Shown: in pieces, positions 6,969 to 16,296 of the stretch | Layout: each line of letters starts with the position of its first letter | Numbering within the stretch: the stretch's first letter is position 1 | Assembly: GCA_012729675.1 (NCBI GenBank) | Contig: JAAYCR010000034.1 | Location: 1-64,000, forward strand | Length of the DNA: 64,000 nucleotides | Direction of reading: 5' to 3' | From: Phycisphaerae bacterium | Lineage (GTDB): Bacteria > Planctomycetota > Phycisphaerae > Sedimentisphaerales > Anaerohalosphaeraceae | Notes under the pieces: model-generated | Database searches by the model: none | Told to the model about the DNA's origin: nothing | The model's input: only the letters and a program-made list of their open reading frames with translations | Program-made: the position numbers and the translations under genes

Positions 6969-8056
6969 TGGGTACAGCCTCAGGCAAGAATAGGGCGATT
7001 GTGGCGCTTAGCGGCGGAGTGGATTCGGCGGCGGCGGCGGTCTTGCTCTGTCAGGCCGGGCTGGAGGTGACGGGGGTGTATATCTGCCTGCAGCAGGAAC
7101 ACGGCGAGACGGCAGGGGGACGCAAGTCGTGTTGCTCGCCGCAGGATGCTGCCGATGCCGCTGCGATTGCGTCACGGCTGGGGATTGATTTTCAGGTGGT
7201 CGATGGCAATGACGAGATGACGCGGATTAAAGACGCCTTTGCGCAGGCCTACGCCGACGGGCGGACACCGAACCCCTGTATTGTGTGCAATCAGTTGATT
7301 AAATTCGGAAAACTCTTTGAAATCGCTGATGAGATCGAGGCGTATTCTATCGCGACCGGTCATTATGCGCAAATTGTCGGCGAAGACGGCCACGCGGCGC
7401 TGCATCGCGCGATGGCGAAGGACAAAGATCAGTCGTATGTGCTGTTTGGCATCGACCGTTCTCGGCTGGGGCGTGTGCGGTTTCCGCTGGGGCGGTTGTC
7501 GAGCAAAGAGCAGGCGCGGGCGATTGTCAAAGACGCCGGGCTAAGTGTCCACGACAAGCCGGACAGTCAGGAGATATGTTTTGTGCCGGATGGGGACTAT
7601 CGGGCGATTCTGAAAGGGCGGGCCGAGCGCGCCTTGCGGCCGGGGCCGATTTTGGATGAGGCGGGCAAAGTGCTGGGGACGCACGACGGTTGCGGGTTGT
7701 TTACCATCGGCCAGCGGCGCGGAATTCGGATCGCCGCCGCCGAGCCGCTGTATGTGCTGTCCATCGACCCGCAGCAGCGTAGTATCACCATTGGGCCGAA
7801 GGTGTCGCTGGCGTGTTGCGGACTGCGGGCCGGCGGAGCCAACTGGCTGGCGGATGTGCCGGAGACGTTTGATTGTACGATCCAGATTCGGTACAATCAT
7901 CGCGGCGCGGCAGGGACGGTACGGCGGCTGGATGATGAGTGCTTTGAGGTTGCCTTTGATGAGCCGGTCGATGCCGTGACGCCGGGGCAGGCGGCGGTAC
8001 TGTATGACGGCGATAAAGTGCTTGGCGGAGGCTGGATAGACAGTGCTGTGAAGTAA
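6968..8056 (+). CDS. mnmA: tRNA-specific 2-thiouridylase
   Basis: A 362-residue enzyme that thiolates U34 of tRNA-Lys/Glu/Gln, using persulfide sulfur and ATP. The N-terminal P-loop-like motif is LSGGVDSAAAAVLL, the catalytic Cys is in TPNPCIVCN, and the second Cys is in the SQEICFVPDGDY segment. The C-terminal beta-barrel domain is present (GLFTIGQRRGIRI). Length is normal. The start overlaps the stop of the enzyme remnant upstream, so it was probably translationally coupled to that gene. The normal sulfur donor is a cysteine desulfurase; the nearest candidate in the window (8932-9210) is a remnant. MnmG at 23720-25561 modifies the same base. Confidence 0.95.
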   Translation: MGTASGKNRAIVALSGGVDSAAAAVLLCQAGLEVTGVYICLQQEHGETAGGRKSCCSPQDAADAAAIASRLGIDFQVVDGNDEMTRIKDAFAQAYADGRTPNPCIVCNQLIKFGKLFEIADEIEAYSIATGHYAQIVGEDGHAALHRAMAKDKDQSYVLFGIDRSRLGRVRFPLGRLSSKEQARAIVKDAGLSVHDKPDSQEICFVPDGDYRAILKGRAERALRPGPILDEAGKVLGTHDGCGLFTIGQRRGIRIAAAEPLYVLSIDPQQRSITIGPKVSLACCGLRAGGANWLADVPETFDCTIQIRYNHRGAAGTVRRLDDECFEVAFDEPVDAVTPGQAAVLYDGDKVLGGGWIDSAVK

Positions 8057-8162
8057 ATTCTAAATTTTAAGCACTAAATTCTAAACAAGATCAGAAAACA
8101 TAAAAAGAAAAAATTAGAAACTTCATGAGCTTCAAGCTCTTCATGGTTAATAAAGCGGTACG

Positions 8163-8942
8163 ATGATATCAAAACGATTTTCACGGCAGATTGCGTTTGC
8201 GGCGTTTGGGACAGACGGACAGGTTCGGCTGGGCAAAGGCCGGGCGATGGTGGTCGGCGTCGGCGGTTTAGGGTCGTGGGTTGCCGAACTGCTGGTGCGG
8301 GCGGGGGTCGGGATGCTGCGGATTTGCGATGACGACAGCGTGGAACTATCCAACCTCCACCGGCAGGCGCTGTATGTCGAGGCCGATGCCGCGCAATGGC
8401 CGTTGAAAGCGGAGGCGGCCGCGAAGCGACTGAGTGCGATTAACAGCGATTGTCAAATTGAGCCGTTTTGCGAGCGGATTGATCGGCTGACGATTCACCG
8501 GGCGGCCAAAGAGATCGAAGTCATTATTGATGCGACGGATAATTTCGAGACGCGGTTTTTGATCAACGACTATGCCGTCAAATACAGTGTTCCGTGGGTG
8601 TCGGCGGGCGTGATGGAAGGCGAAGGGCAGGTGATGACGCTGATGCCTGGCACAACGCCGTGCCTGCGGTGCATTCTGCCGTCGGCGCCGTCCTGCTGTG
8701 CGGGCGATTCCAATGCCTGCTTTCAGTTCGGCGTGCTGGGGCCGGTGGTTGCCGCAATGGCGTCGATGCAGGCGGTCGAGGCGGTCAAACTCCTGGCCGA
8801 CTTTGCCGACAAGGCCAGTCCTTGCTTGACCAAATTCGATTTGTGGAATAATACTCTTCAGCGTATCCCGTTGTCCACATTGGGGCCGGTCGCAGACTGC
8901 CCCTGCTGCGGACGGAAGGAGTTTGACTATCTTGAGCCTTGA
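8163..8942 (+). CDS. HesA/MoeB/ThiF-family E1-like adenylyltransferase
   Basis: A 259-residue E1-like enzyme that adenylates the C-terminus of a ubiquitin-fold sulfur carrier (ThiS, MoaD or similar). The ATP-binding motif is VVGVGGLGSWVAELLVRAG, the adenylate residues are in DDSVELSNLHRQ, and the Asp motif is DATDNFETRFLINDY. Zinc cysteines pair as CLRC (middle) and CPCC (C-terminus), as in MoeB/ThiF. No ThiS/MoaD-like carrier is nearby. It is directly followed by the cysteine desulfurase remnant, whose probable TTG start overlaps its end, so the pair formerly looked like a sulfur-transfer operon with mnmA. Confidence 0.88.
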   Translation: MISKRFSRQIAFAAFGTDGQVRLGKGRAMVVGVGGLGSWVAELLVRAGVGMLRICDDDSVELSNLHRQALYVEADAAQWPLKAEAAAKRLSAINSDCQIEPFCERIDRLTIHRAAKEIEVIIDATDNFETRFLINDYAVKYSVPWVSAGVMEGEGQVMTLMPGTTPCLRCILPSAPSCCAGDSNACFQFGVLGPVVAAMASMQAVEAVKLLADFADKASPCLTKFDLWNNTLQRIPLSTLGPVADCPCCGRKEFDYLEP

Positions 8943-9210
8943 ATCGCAGCCCATTTATCTGGATTACAACGCCACCACACCGCTGGATCGGGCGGCGCTG
9001 TCGGCGCACAAGATATACGGCCCCACCGGCTCGGCTTGTGACTCGGCATCGGGTGACTCCAATTATGTGCTCAAGGCCATCGGGGCAGAACAGGACAGCA
9101 TCGCCGGTGCTGTCCGATTCAGCCTCGGGCGGTTTACTCGCTTAGACGACATTGAGACGGCCATTGCCGCCATCATCAAGGCAGTCGAGCAGATGCGAAA
9201 CAATGTTTAA
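8932..9210 (+). pseudogene. Cysteine desulfurase (IscS/NifS) collapsed by internal deletions
   Basis: The frame encodes about 92 residues against about 390 for IscS/NifS. It keeps, in correct order, the N-terminus (IYLDYNATTPLD), the PLP-lysine motif (SAHKIYGP), the active-site cysteine motif (GSACDSASG) and the C-terminus (AVRFSLGRFT), while the sequence between them is missing. At least two deletions are needed: one between TTPLD and SAHK, one between GP and GSAC. The frame stays open, but no PLP fold can form. A TTG at 8932 has AAGGAG ten bases upstream; a TTG at 8923 is also possible. Confidence 0.75.
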
Positions 9211-9630
9211 TCAGCGGGTTTTGAGCAGGTCGCGAATTTCTTCCAGCAAAACTTCCTGTTTGCTCGGCGGCGGAGGGGGGGCGGGAGCAGTGGCCTCTTT
9301 TTTATGCAGTGTGTTCATCGCCTTGATCAACATAAAAATCGCAAAAGCAATGATAATAAAGCTGATGATGGTGTCGATGAAGACACCGTATCGTAGTTCA
9401 ACGGCCGCTGCGGTTACATTGCCCGCTTCGTCCAGAACGGCGTCATGAAGCGTGAGCGTCAAGTCTTTAAAATCCACCTTGCCCAGCAGCATTCCTATCG
9501 GCGGCATCAGGACATCGCTGACAAGCGAGCTGACGATCTTGCCGAACGCGCCGCCGATGATGATACCGACGGCCATGTCCATTACATTGCCGCGCATTGC
9601 AAACGCCTTGAACTCTTTGAGCAGACTCAT
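9211..9630 (-). CDS. mscL: Large-conductance mechanosensitive channel
   Basis: A 139-residue channel protein that opens under membrane tension to relieve hypo-osmotic shock. The N-terminal helix and TM1 read [33 protein letters not shown]2 reads [23 protein letters not shown], and a Pro-rich linker leads into the C-terminal amphipathic helix ([11 protein letters not shown]). Length matches the family. ATG 9630 follows AAAGGG; longer frames start in unrelated sequence. It ends one base after the cysteine desulfurase remnant on the other strand, and is the last gene of a probable rrf2-mazG-mscL unit. Confidence 0.95.
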   Translation of the reverse strand: MSLLKEFKAFAMRGNVMDMAVGIIIGGAFGKIVSSLVSDVLMPPIGMLLGKVDFKDLTLTLHDAVLDEAGNVTAAAVELRYGVFIDTIISFIIIAFAIFMLIKAMNTLHKKEATAPAPPPPPSKQEVLLEEIRDLLKTR

Positions 9631-9713
9631 CGGGTTTCCCTTTCTAGAGTGGTTACTGTGAATTTGTTTGAAATGAAAAGGGCAGGCGGCATCTGCCATC
9701 CTGCCCCTCGTAC

Positions 9714-9977
9714 TTACTTAAATCCCTCAATACGGTTTGAGGTGTATTTCTGAATTGCTTTTTCCATATCCACATCGTTGATATTGGCCAAGGTGAACAG
9801 CCACGCCAAGACGTCGGCAAACTCCTCTTCTTTGTTTGCCGCATCGTCCCCGGCCAGCGCCGTTGCCAATTCGCCGACTTCTTCGATCAACCACATAAAC
9901 GTCGCCGGCGTACCGCGCTGTCGGTCGCGCGTGCCGTACCGTTCGTTGATCATTCGCTGAAAGGCGCCAATATCCAT
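9714..9977 (-). CDS. MazG-like nucleotide pyrophosphohydrolase
   Basis: An 87-residue single-domain MazG/all-alpha NTP pyrophosphatase. The metal-binding pattern EEVGE (residues 32-36) followed by [11 protein letters not shown] is intact. Such short forms hydrolyse (d)NTPs or non-canonical nucleotides to monophosphates and pyrophosphate and work as dimers. It starts 22 bases after the end of the Rrf2 gene upstream, so co-transcription is likely. The nucleotide substrate cannot be told from sequence. Confidence 0.82.
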   Translation of the reverse strand: MDIGAFQRMINERYGTRDRQRGTPATFMWLIEEVGELATALAGDDAANKEEEFADVLAWLFTLANINDVDMEKAIQKYTSNRIEGFK

Positions 9978-9999
9978 GTCGTGTTACGCCGTTGTCGAA

Positions 10000-10398
10000 T
10001 TATTCGCCCAGCATTGTGGACAATTTGGCGCGTCCGTAAATCTCGCGGACTTCTTCGATGGCGTTGCGGCAGACATTTTCCATTTTCTGACTGAATGCCG
10101 CGTTGTCGGTCAACTCCGCCAGATGCAGATGACTCATCAGCGGGCCGTCCACCGCCTCAATGACCTCCAGCAGGGTGATGTTGTCGGCCGTACGCGACAG
10201 GAAAAATCCGCCGCGGGGCCCGCGCTTGCTGCGCAGGACATTGGCGCGAACCAACTGCTGCAGAATCTTGAGCAGATATTCCAGCGGAATATTGTACTCT
10301 TTCGAAATGCGGGCGGCCAACACAGCACCGTCCTTGTAGTTCTGGGCGATGTACCCAACCGCAACCAACGCATACCCTGTAGATCGGCTGATTTTCAT
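10000..10398 (-). CDS. Second Rrf2-family regulator, without cluster cysteines
   Basis: A 132-residue Rrf2 protein: MKISRSTGYALVAVGYIAQNY, recognition helix region IPLEYLLKILQQLV, wing KRGPRGGFFLSR. The loop that carries three Cys in the regulator at 4987-5451 has none here; the only Cys (ENVC) lies in the dimerization helix. It therefore probably does not bind an Fe-S cluster. AGGAGA precedes ATG 10398. It leads the unit with mazG and mscL and may regulate it; its signal is unknown. Confidence 0.85.
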   Translation of the reverse strand: MKISRSTGYALVAVGYIAQNYKDGAVLAARISKEYNIPLEYLLKILQQLVRANVLRSKRGPRGGFFLSRTADNITLLEVIEAVDGPLMSHLHLAELTDNAAFSQKMENVCRNAIEEVREIYGRAKLSTMLGE

Positions 10399-10728
10399 AA
10401 TCGGATTCTCCTGTAAAAAAGTTTTGTTATATTTCTCGTATAATCCGCAGTGATCCTAAATAATAATCACAAGACCCAAAAACCGCCCGAAGCGGTTCAG
10501 TCAAAAAACACTAAAACTTTATATGAACCCATACTTGTTACTCTATACAAGAATTATCAGTAATTGTTCAGGAGTTGCAAGGGAATTTTTATCTAAATAA
10601 CGAAAATCCGTCCTTAATGCCGGTCAAAAACGCTATAAATATATGTTATAGCTGGAATTGCTAAAAATCAAAAAAGTCGCCAATATTCACAAATTTTGAG
10701 GCAAAATACAATAGAATCGTCATTTTAC
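10399..10728. other. AT-rich divergent intergenic region
   Basis: About 330 bases between the divergent Rrf2 and STAS genes. It holds the Rrf2 leader with AGGAGA and a TTATAC hexamer (minus strand) and a long AT-rich stretch. I see no ORF and no RNA gene here. Confidence 0.5.
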
Positions 10729-10757
10729 TTGACAGGTATGTCGCGATTGCATAGGAT
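10729..10757 (+). promoter_or_regulatory. Sigma-70 promoter of the STAS/anti-sigma operon
   Basis: -35 TTGACA (perfect), 17-base spacer, -10 TAGGAT, followed by RBS GGGAGG just before ATG 10794. This is a strong housekeeping-type promoter. Confidence 0.7.
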
Positions 10758-10793
10758 TTCGATTTGATATAAATAATTGACAGGGAGGTTTAT

Positions 10794-11156
10794 ATGGATC
10801 AATTGAGTCCTAATTTAGAAATCAAATATCACGGCACGGTCATCCTTGCGACACTGGCCGATGAAAAAATTCTGGATGACACTCAAATCCAGGAGTTGGA
10901 AGGTTCGTTTATGCCGCTGGTTGAGCAAAATGACGCCATTCAACTGATTATCGATTTTTCGAACGTCAAATTTCTGACCAGCTCGGTGCTGGGCCTGCTG
11001 ATTCGCATCAGTAAAAAAATCTATGAAAAAGGCGGCAAGCTGCGCTTGTGTGCGATTGACGCCAAAATTATGGAAGTCTTTCGCATTACCCGTCTGGACA
11101 AGATATTTGAGATTTTTTCCGACCAAGACGACGCCCTTGTAGGGTTGAAGCGATAG
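10794..11156 (+). CDS. STAS-domain anti-sigma factor antagonist (RsbV/SpoIIAA-like)
   Basis: A 120-residue single STAS domain. The switch region is VKFLTSSVLGLL, with Ser63 at the position phosphorylated in SpoIIAA/RsbV; the Asp that normally precedes it is Thr62. In partner switching the dephosphorylated STAS protein binds the anti-sigma kinase and frees the target. The kinase-like partner follows 61 bases downstream, and rpoD is convergent just beyond. No alternative sigma gene is in the window, so the final target is unknown. Confidence 0.88.
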   Translation: MDQLSPNLEIKYHGTVILATLADEKILDDTQIQELEGSFMPLVEQNDAIQLIIDFSNVKFLTSSVLGLLIRISKKIYEKGGKLRLCAIDAKIMEVFRITRLDKIFEIFSDQDDALVGLKR

Positions 11157-11217
11157 CGCGAAAGCATATTGTGGTTTCTGGATAACGATTAGAGATGAAC
11201 GGAACCGGAAGCAGTTG

Positions 11218-11667
11218 ATGGCCCCAACAACAGTTTGGCATAAATCCTGGAATATCTCCAGCGTTCGCAGAGAAGCCGAAGCGGTTTGTCGGGAACTGCT
11301 TAAGGCGGTGCAGATTCGCGGCTATGACGAGCACGAGTTGTTCGGTGTGCATCTTGCGCTTGAGGAGGCCTTTATGAACGCCATCCAGCACGGCAATCAC
11401 GGCGACCCGGCCAAGCGCATATCCATTGACAGTCTCATCACGCCCGAAAAAATCGATATTTCCATTACAGACGAAGGGACAGGGTTTAACCCGAAAGGGC
11501 TGCCCGACCCCCGGCATGGCAACAACTTGTATAAATGTTCGGGCAGGGGGGTCCTGCTGATTCGGGCCTATATGGACGTGGTCGAGTACAACGAGCGGGG
11601 AAACTGTGTGCATCTGATCAAATTTCGCGATACGCAGGGACGGATAAAAAAGGCTCTCGATTCATAG
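11218..11667 (+). CDS. RsbW/SpoIIAB-like serine kinase, anti-sigma factor
   Basis: A 149-residue GHKL-type ATPase with the N-box HLALEEAFMNAIQHGN, G1 box ITDEGTGFNP and G2 box GRGVLLIRAYMD. This is the standard layout of SpoIIAB/RsbW kinases, which phosphorylate the STAS antagonist and sequester a sigma factor or another regulator. The start is ATG 11218 (a TTG directly before it is in frame). It lies in the same operon as the STAS gene. Many planctomycete kinases of this class control outputs other than sigma factors, so the target is open. Confidence 0.87.
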   Translation: MAPTTVWHKSWNISSVRREAEAVCRELLKAVQIRGYDEHELFGVHLALEEAFMNAIQHGNHGDPAKRISIDSLITPEKIDISITDEGTGFNPKGLPDPRHGNNLYKCSGRGVLLIRAYMDVVEYNERGNCVHLIKFRDTQGRIKKALDS

Positions 11668-11773
11668 GATTTTGGTTGTTTTTTTGCCGAAGGGGCGATT
11701 TTTTTCAGAATTTTCACCTCAATTTTCATTTTTTGCGTAAGCGGTATCCTTTATTTTCCGACATTGACCTCAC

Positions 11774-12244
11774 ATGGATACGATCTATAAAGATATGTTC
11801 GATTCGTCCCATCTGCTCTGTGAGCAGATCCGCCGGCAATTATTCAAGCTGGTCGTGCCGGAAGGGCCGGCGCTGGTCGTGCTGGATACGGAGCGGCGGC
11901 TGCAGACCAGTCATCCGGGGCGGATCGGATTTTTGCTGGGTGACAACGAGCGATTGGTCGAACAGATGTGCGCCCGGCTGGATGACGGCGAGGATCCGCT
12001 GGTCATCCCAGTCAAAGGGGGTTGTGCGGCCGCCTGTCAATTGGCGACCGAGCGGGTGCATTGCGGCTATCTGATTGTGTTGTTTGAAGGATACGACGCC
12101 GAGACACTCAGCGCGAATATGGCGATGGTCGAGCTGATTTTGGCGCAGGCGCAACTTATCTGTGAGCTGCTCGACAAGAACAACCAACTCCATCACCTCA
12201 GACTGCTCGACCTGAGCCGTTCGTCCGAAGTACTGACGCGGTAA
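11774..12244 (+). CDS. Hypothetical cytosolic protein next to the partner-switch pair
   Basis: A 156-residue soluble protein that I do not recognise. The central part (residues 28-110: GPALVVLDTERRLQTSHPG, then PLVIPVKGGCAAACQLATE and CGYLIVLFEGY) alternates strands like a small GAF/PAS-type sensor domain. The C-terminus is a long amphipathic helix (ELILAQAQLICELLDKNNQLHHLR) suited to coiled-coil dimerization. It follows the STAS/kinase pair on the same strand after 106 bases and ends eight bases from the end of rpoD. A signal-input role for the partner switch is a guess from position and shape. Confidence 0.55.
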   Translation: MDTIYKDMFDSSHLLCEQIRRQLFKLVVPEGPALVVLDTERRLQTSHPGRIGFLLGDNERLVEQMCARLDDGEDPLVIPVKGGCAAACQLATERVHCGYLIVLFEGYDAETLSANMAMVELILAQAQLICELLDKNNQLHHLRLLDLSRSSEVLTR

Positions 12245-12251
12245 TAGTTTT

Positions 12252-14171
12252 TCAGACGGCCGGCTTGTTGTCGATGAATCCCTCAAGTTTTCGGGCGCGG
12301 ACCGGGTGCTGGAGTTTTCGGATGGCCTTAGCCTCCACTTGCCGGACGCGCTCGCGCGTCACTTTAAAGATGCGTCCCACCTCTTCAAGCGTGTAGGTAT
12401 AGCCGTCGCCGATGCCGTATCGCAGTTTGATGATTTCCCGCTCTCGGTAAGTCAGCGTCTTGAGCACCTGTTCGATGCGGTCTTTGAGCATCTCCTGGGT
12501 GGCCGACTGTACCGGAGATTCGATGCGCTCGTCCTCGATAAAATCGCCGAAGTAGCTGTCTTCGCTTTCGCCGATAGGACGGTCGAGGCTGAAGGGGTGC
12601 TTGCTGATCTTGAGCACACGACGGGTCTCGGCGATGCTCATTTCGGCTTCTTTGGCGATTTCTTCGATCGTTGGCTCGCGTCCGAGTTCCTGCATCAGGT
12701 TTTTGCTGATCGTTCGCAGTTTGCTCATCGTTTCGATCATGTGCACCGGAATGCGGATGGTGCGGGCATGGTCGGCGATGGCGCGGGTGATGGCCTGCCG
12801 GATCCACCAAGTGGCATACGTGCTGAACTTATAGCCGCGGCGGTATTCGTATTTATCGACGGCGCGCATCAGGCCGGTGTTGCCTTCCTGAATGATATCG
12901 AGGAAGCTGAGGCCCCGATTGCGATATTTTTTGGCAATGGAGACGACCAGTCGAAGGTTTCCTCCGGACAGCCGTCGTTTGGCCTCTTCGTACTGAGCAT
13001 AAACGGCCTCGATGGCGCGCAGGCGTTTGTCAAGCTGCTTGGGGGTTTCAAGTACCAGATCCTGCATGCCATACAACTCCTGCTTCATCGCTTCGATGTC
13101 GTCGGTGTCGTAATCCCGTCCGGTACCGTCATCGATGACTCCTTGAAGCTGGTGCATTTTGATCTGAATGCCCTGAAGTTTTTTCATCATCGGCTGAATG
13201 CGGCTGGTGCGCAGCGTCAATTCCTCCAGCAGCGTGGCGACCTTGCGTCGGTTGCGATGAATCTGGCGGACAAGCGCCTTGATGTCGTCCACACGTTTGG
13301 CCTCAAGCGATTTAATGAACAGGTTGGTGTTGCGATCCAGCAGCTTCGTAACGGTATCGATGTTGGCGGGCAGCCGTTTTTTAACGATCAGGCGTTCCTG
13401 TCCTTCGCCGCTACTCATTTTCATTGTGCGGTCAAACGGCAGCGACCCTTCATCGACCTGCTGGAGTATTTCGATGGCGGTGCGGGCGCAGTAATCGCTT
13501 TCGAGTACCTTGCGGCGAAACGCGATTCGGGTCAATTCTATTTTACGGGCCAGGCTAACCTCTTCTTCGCGTGTCAGCAGCGGAATTTCGCCCATCTGCG
13601 TCAGGTACATGCGAATCGGGTCGTCGATCTTGCGGCCTTCGCTTTCGACGAGTTCTTCTTCGATGCGAAGGTCTTCTTCAATCTCTTCATCGTCGCCGCG
13701 GCCGACTTTGTCGGTCTCCTCAAAGTCATCGTCGGTATCTTTTTCGACGTCCGACTCGTCCAGAATCTGCACACCCAGTTCATCGAGCGTCATTAACAGA
13801 CTGTCCAGGCGGGCCGGGCTGATGATCTCATCGGGGAGGGTGTCGTTAATCTCCTCATAGGTCAGGAAGCCCTTTTCGCGACCTTTCTGGATGATCGTGC
13901 CGATGACCTTTTCAATGAGTTCTTTGCGGCCGGCCGCCTTGGCCGGGTCGTCGTCGTCGTCCGGAGAGGGATTTGGCTCTGGCGAGGAAGATTCATCCAC
14001 AGCATGCGATTCGTCTGGAAGATTCTCGGCATCTTCTTCAGATTCCAAGTCGTCCAAATCCTCTTCATCGTCGTCTTCTTCGTCGTCGATTTCCAAGTCG
14101 TCCAGCTCTTCGGCCGCAATGTCCTGTTCTTCGACAATGTCGCTATTTTTCTTTTTTTTACTGTTTGCCAT
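12252..14171 (-). CDS. rpoD: Primary RNA polymerase sigma factor (sigma-70)
   Basis: A 639-residue housekeeping sigma factor. The N-terminus is extremely acidic (Asp/Glu runs, residues 10-75), then come region 1.2 ([21 protein letters not shown]), a non-conserved insertion, region 2 ([27 protein letters not shown] and [10 protein letters not shown]), region 3 (RIPVHMIET) and region 4 ([27 protein letters not shown]). ATG 14171 has AAGGA upstream. It follows dnaG by 31 bases, the classic macromolecular-synthesis order, with rpsU not present upstream. It converges with the anti-sigma operon. Confidence 0.96.
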   Translation of the reverse strand: MANSKKKKNSDIVEEQDIAAEELDDLEIDDEEDDDEEDLDDLESEEDAENLPDESHAVDESSSPEPNPSPDDDDDPAKAAGRKELIEKVIGTIIQKGREKGFLTYEEINDTLPDEIISPARLDSLLMTLDELGVQILDESDVEKDTDDDFEETDKVGRGDDEEIEEDLRIEEELVESEGRKIDDPIRMYLTQMGEIPLLTREEEVSLARKIELTRIAFRRKVLESDYCARTAIEILQQVDEGSLPFDRTMKMSSGEGQERLIVKKRLPANIDTVTKLLDRNTNLFIKSLEAKRVDDIKALVRQIHRNRRKVATLLEELTLRTSRIQPMMKKLQGIQIKMHQLQGVIDDGTGRDYDTDDIEAMKQELYGMQDLVLETPKQLDKRLRAIEAVYAQYEEAKRRLSGGNLRLVVSIAKKYRNRGLSFLDIIQEGNTGLMRAVDKYEYRRGYKFSTYATWWIRQAITRAIADHARTIRIPVHMIETMSKLRTISKNLMQELGREPTIEEIAKEAEMSIAETRRVLKISKHPFSLDRPIGESEDSYFGDFIEDERIESPVQSATQEMLKDRIEQVLKTLTYREREIIKLRYGIGDGYTYTLEEVGRIFKVTRERVRQVEAKAIRKLQHPVRARKLEGFIDNKPAV

Positions 14172-14202
14172 ATCAATCCTTAAAGTTGTGTTCGCCTTCG
14201 TT

Positions 14203-16029
14203 TTATTGCAGACCGCCGCATCGAAGGTTTCCTTTTTGCTGTTTCAAGCGTTCGTGAATCTGTTGTAATGCATCCAAACCCTCGTCCGCCAAACGTTGTT
14301 TGTGCGTATCAATGGCCTTTTGGTGTCGCTGCTGGTCCAACATCGCCAGCGAATCTTCAAGCCGACGCAGTCCGGAGCCTTTGGCGCCGCCGTCCGAGGT
14401 CATCTGTGTCAGCAGCATGGCGCTTTGTGGCGACTCGATGCTGCGGTAAATCTGTGCCAGTTCCGGTTCGATCCCGGCGTCAAACAGCGGCAATACCGCT
14501 TCGGCGATCTCGCGTAACGGCCCCCCCCCGCCGAAATCCTTAAGTTTTAGTCGCCCCTTGATCGAGACGTACAGCGCCGGTTCGTGGAGGATCACCTCAA
14601 GAATTTCTCGCCGTGCCTTGTGGGCGGGGTCCTCAGCCGTCTCCTTAATGTCAACGATTCGGTGCGGCTGTTCTTGCGTACGCTCCGGTTTTGTTTTTTG
14701 TAAAAAAAGCTTTTTCAATTCATCATCTATAAAAGACTTAGGCATTTTGAGCATACTGCTGAGCCGCCCGATCAGCATTGCCAGACTGAGCGAATCGACC
14801 TTGCCGGCCTGCACTGCCATCGCCACCGTTTTCAGGAACTGCTGCACCGCCTCCGTCCGCCCGGCCAAGTTGTCCTGTGCGGCCAGTTCGTCGGCCAGAT
14901 GCTTCCACTTAAACGACAGTACGTCCTCGGCGGCCTCGATCACCGCCTCGAATGCCTCCGGCCCGGCCTCGAGCACATAGTCGCACGGGTCCTTACCCTC
15001 CGGCACAAACGCAAGACGGATATCGACTTTGCCGGTCAGACAGACCTCCAGGGCGCGGTTGGCGGCTGTGCGTCCGGCGACGTCGCTGTCAAAAACCAGC
15101 ACGATCCGCTCGGCGTATCGCCGCAGCACCTTGGCGTGCTCGCTGGTCAGGCTCGTGCCGAGGGCCGCCACGACCGTCTGGACGCCGTGCTGATGGGCCA
15201 TGATCACATCCGTATAACCCTCGACGACGACGGCCCGTTTGGCCTTGACGATGGCCTCGCGACCCTGCCGCAGGCCGTAAAGCTGTTGGCTTTTGTCAAA
15301 GAGCGCCGTCGCGGGCGAGTTCATATACTTGGCCGGGTCTGTACCGAGCGTTCGCCCACCGAACCCCACCACCCGACCGGTTACGTCCGCAATCGGGAAC
15401 ATCAGCCGGTTGCGAAATTTGTCATAACAGCCGCCTGATTCCTCACGGCGGACGGCAAGCCCGCCCTCGACCAGCAGCTTTTCCGAGATTCTATCCTGCA
15501 ATCCTTTTTGGATCAGGTCGTCCCAGCTTTCCAGCGCAAAGCCCAACCCCCACTTGCGGGCAGACTCTTCGCTGATGTTGCGCTGTGCCAGATACTGGCG
15601 GGCACCAGCGCCTTTTGCTTCGTCCCACAGGTTCGCCACCCAGTGTTTGGTCGCCCAAGCATTGATCTTGGCCAGCACATTGGGGCTAAGCGAACTCTGC
15701 TCTTCACCTTGGTGTCGGGGCTTAAAGGCCGGCAGTGCGATGCCCGCCCGCTGTGCCAACCGCTCGACGGCCTGCACAAATGTCAGATTTTCCTTCATCT
15801 GGACGAACTTGAGCACATCGCCTCCGGCACCGCAGGCAAAGCACTTGAAGATCTGCTTGGGCGGGCTGACGTACATACTCGGCTTGTGATCCGTATGGAA
15901 CGGACATAGACCGACATATTCCTTGCCGCGTTTGTCCAGATTCAGATACTCGGAAACAACGTCCACGATCTCGTTAGCCTGCTGAATCCGACTGATTAGA
16001 CTGTCATCCCACTTACCGCCCAAAACCAC
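14203..16029 (-). CDS. dnaG: DNA primase
   Basis: A 608-residue chromosomal primase that makes RNA primers at the replication fork. The CHC2 zinc finger uses Cys42, His45, Cys63 and Cys66 ([11 protein letters not shown] and [11 protein letters not shown]). The toprim catalytic domain includes [16 protein letters not shown] and [17 protein letters not shown], and the C-terminal helicase-binding part is divergent. The frame starts with GTG 16029. It lies 31 bases upstream of rpoD and is probably co-transcribed with it. It differs clearly from the element-borne CHC2 primase at the left edge. Confidence 0.95.
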   Translation of the reverse strand: MVLGGKWDDSLISRIQQANEIVDVVSEYLNLDKRGKEYVGLCPFHTDHKPSMYVSPPKQIFKCFACGAGGDVLKFVQMKENLTFVQAVERLAQRAGIALPAFKPRHQGEEQSSLSPNVLAKINAWATKHWVANLWDEAKGAGARQYLAQRNISEESARKWGLGFALESWDDLIQKGLQDRISEKLLVEGGLAVRREESGGCYDKFRNRLMFPIADVTGRVVGFGGRTLGTDPAKYMNSPATALFDKSQQLYGLRQGREAIVKAKRAVVVEGYTDVIMAHQHGVQTVVAALGTSLTSEHAKVLRRYAERIVLVFDSDVAGRTAANRALEVCLTGKVDIRLAFVPEGKDPCDYVLEAGPEAFEAVIEAAEDVLSFKWKHLADELAAQDNLAGRTEAVQQFLKTVAMAVQAGKVDSLSLAMLIGRLSSMLKMPKSFIDDELKKLFLQKTKPERTQEQPHRIVDIKETAEDPAHKARREILEVILHEPALYVSIKGRLKLKDFGGGGPLREIAEAVLPLFDAGIEPELAQIYRSIESPQSAMLLTQMTSDGGAKGSGLRRLEDSLAMLDQQRHQKAIDTHKQRLADEGLDALQQIHERLKQQKGNLRCGGLQ

Positions 16030-16072
16030 TCCACTGGCGAATCAACCGCCTAAAGATTCATATAATACAAAA

Positions 16073-16105
16073 GTCGGACCCTGTTTTCAGGGACCGACAT
16101 TTTTT
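16073..16105. terminator. Hairpin terminator upstream of dnaG, probably bidirectional
   Basis: Arms GTCGGACCCTG and CAGGGACCGAC with one internal mismatch and loop TTTT, then six T on the plus strand. On the minus strand it is followed by TTTTGT. It can end minus-strand transcripts from the HAD phosphatase gene before they reach dnaG. Confidence 0.6.
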
Positions 16106-16296
16106 CTATACGTATCATCACCTCTCCGGTTTCCCGCAGACATGTTGGAAAAATTGAAGATAATTAAGTATAGACCCTTTTGTTAATAAGTCAAGTCCAC
16201 CCATTAAAATTGCATAATAGGATTAAATAACGGGCTTTTGCTTACATCTGGACACTTGGCCTATAAATACGATAAATAGCATAGATAACTCGCAAA

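Noticed and set aside
12306-13796. Long plus-strand ORF of 496 codons antisense to rpoD
   Set aside because: It is the reverse reading of a GC-rich, unambiguous sigma factor gene; its product has no family features. Similar mirror frames over mgtE (27242-28381), GH127 (52215-53675), mfd (57013-60204) and ahcY (43757-45124) were rejected for the same reason.
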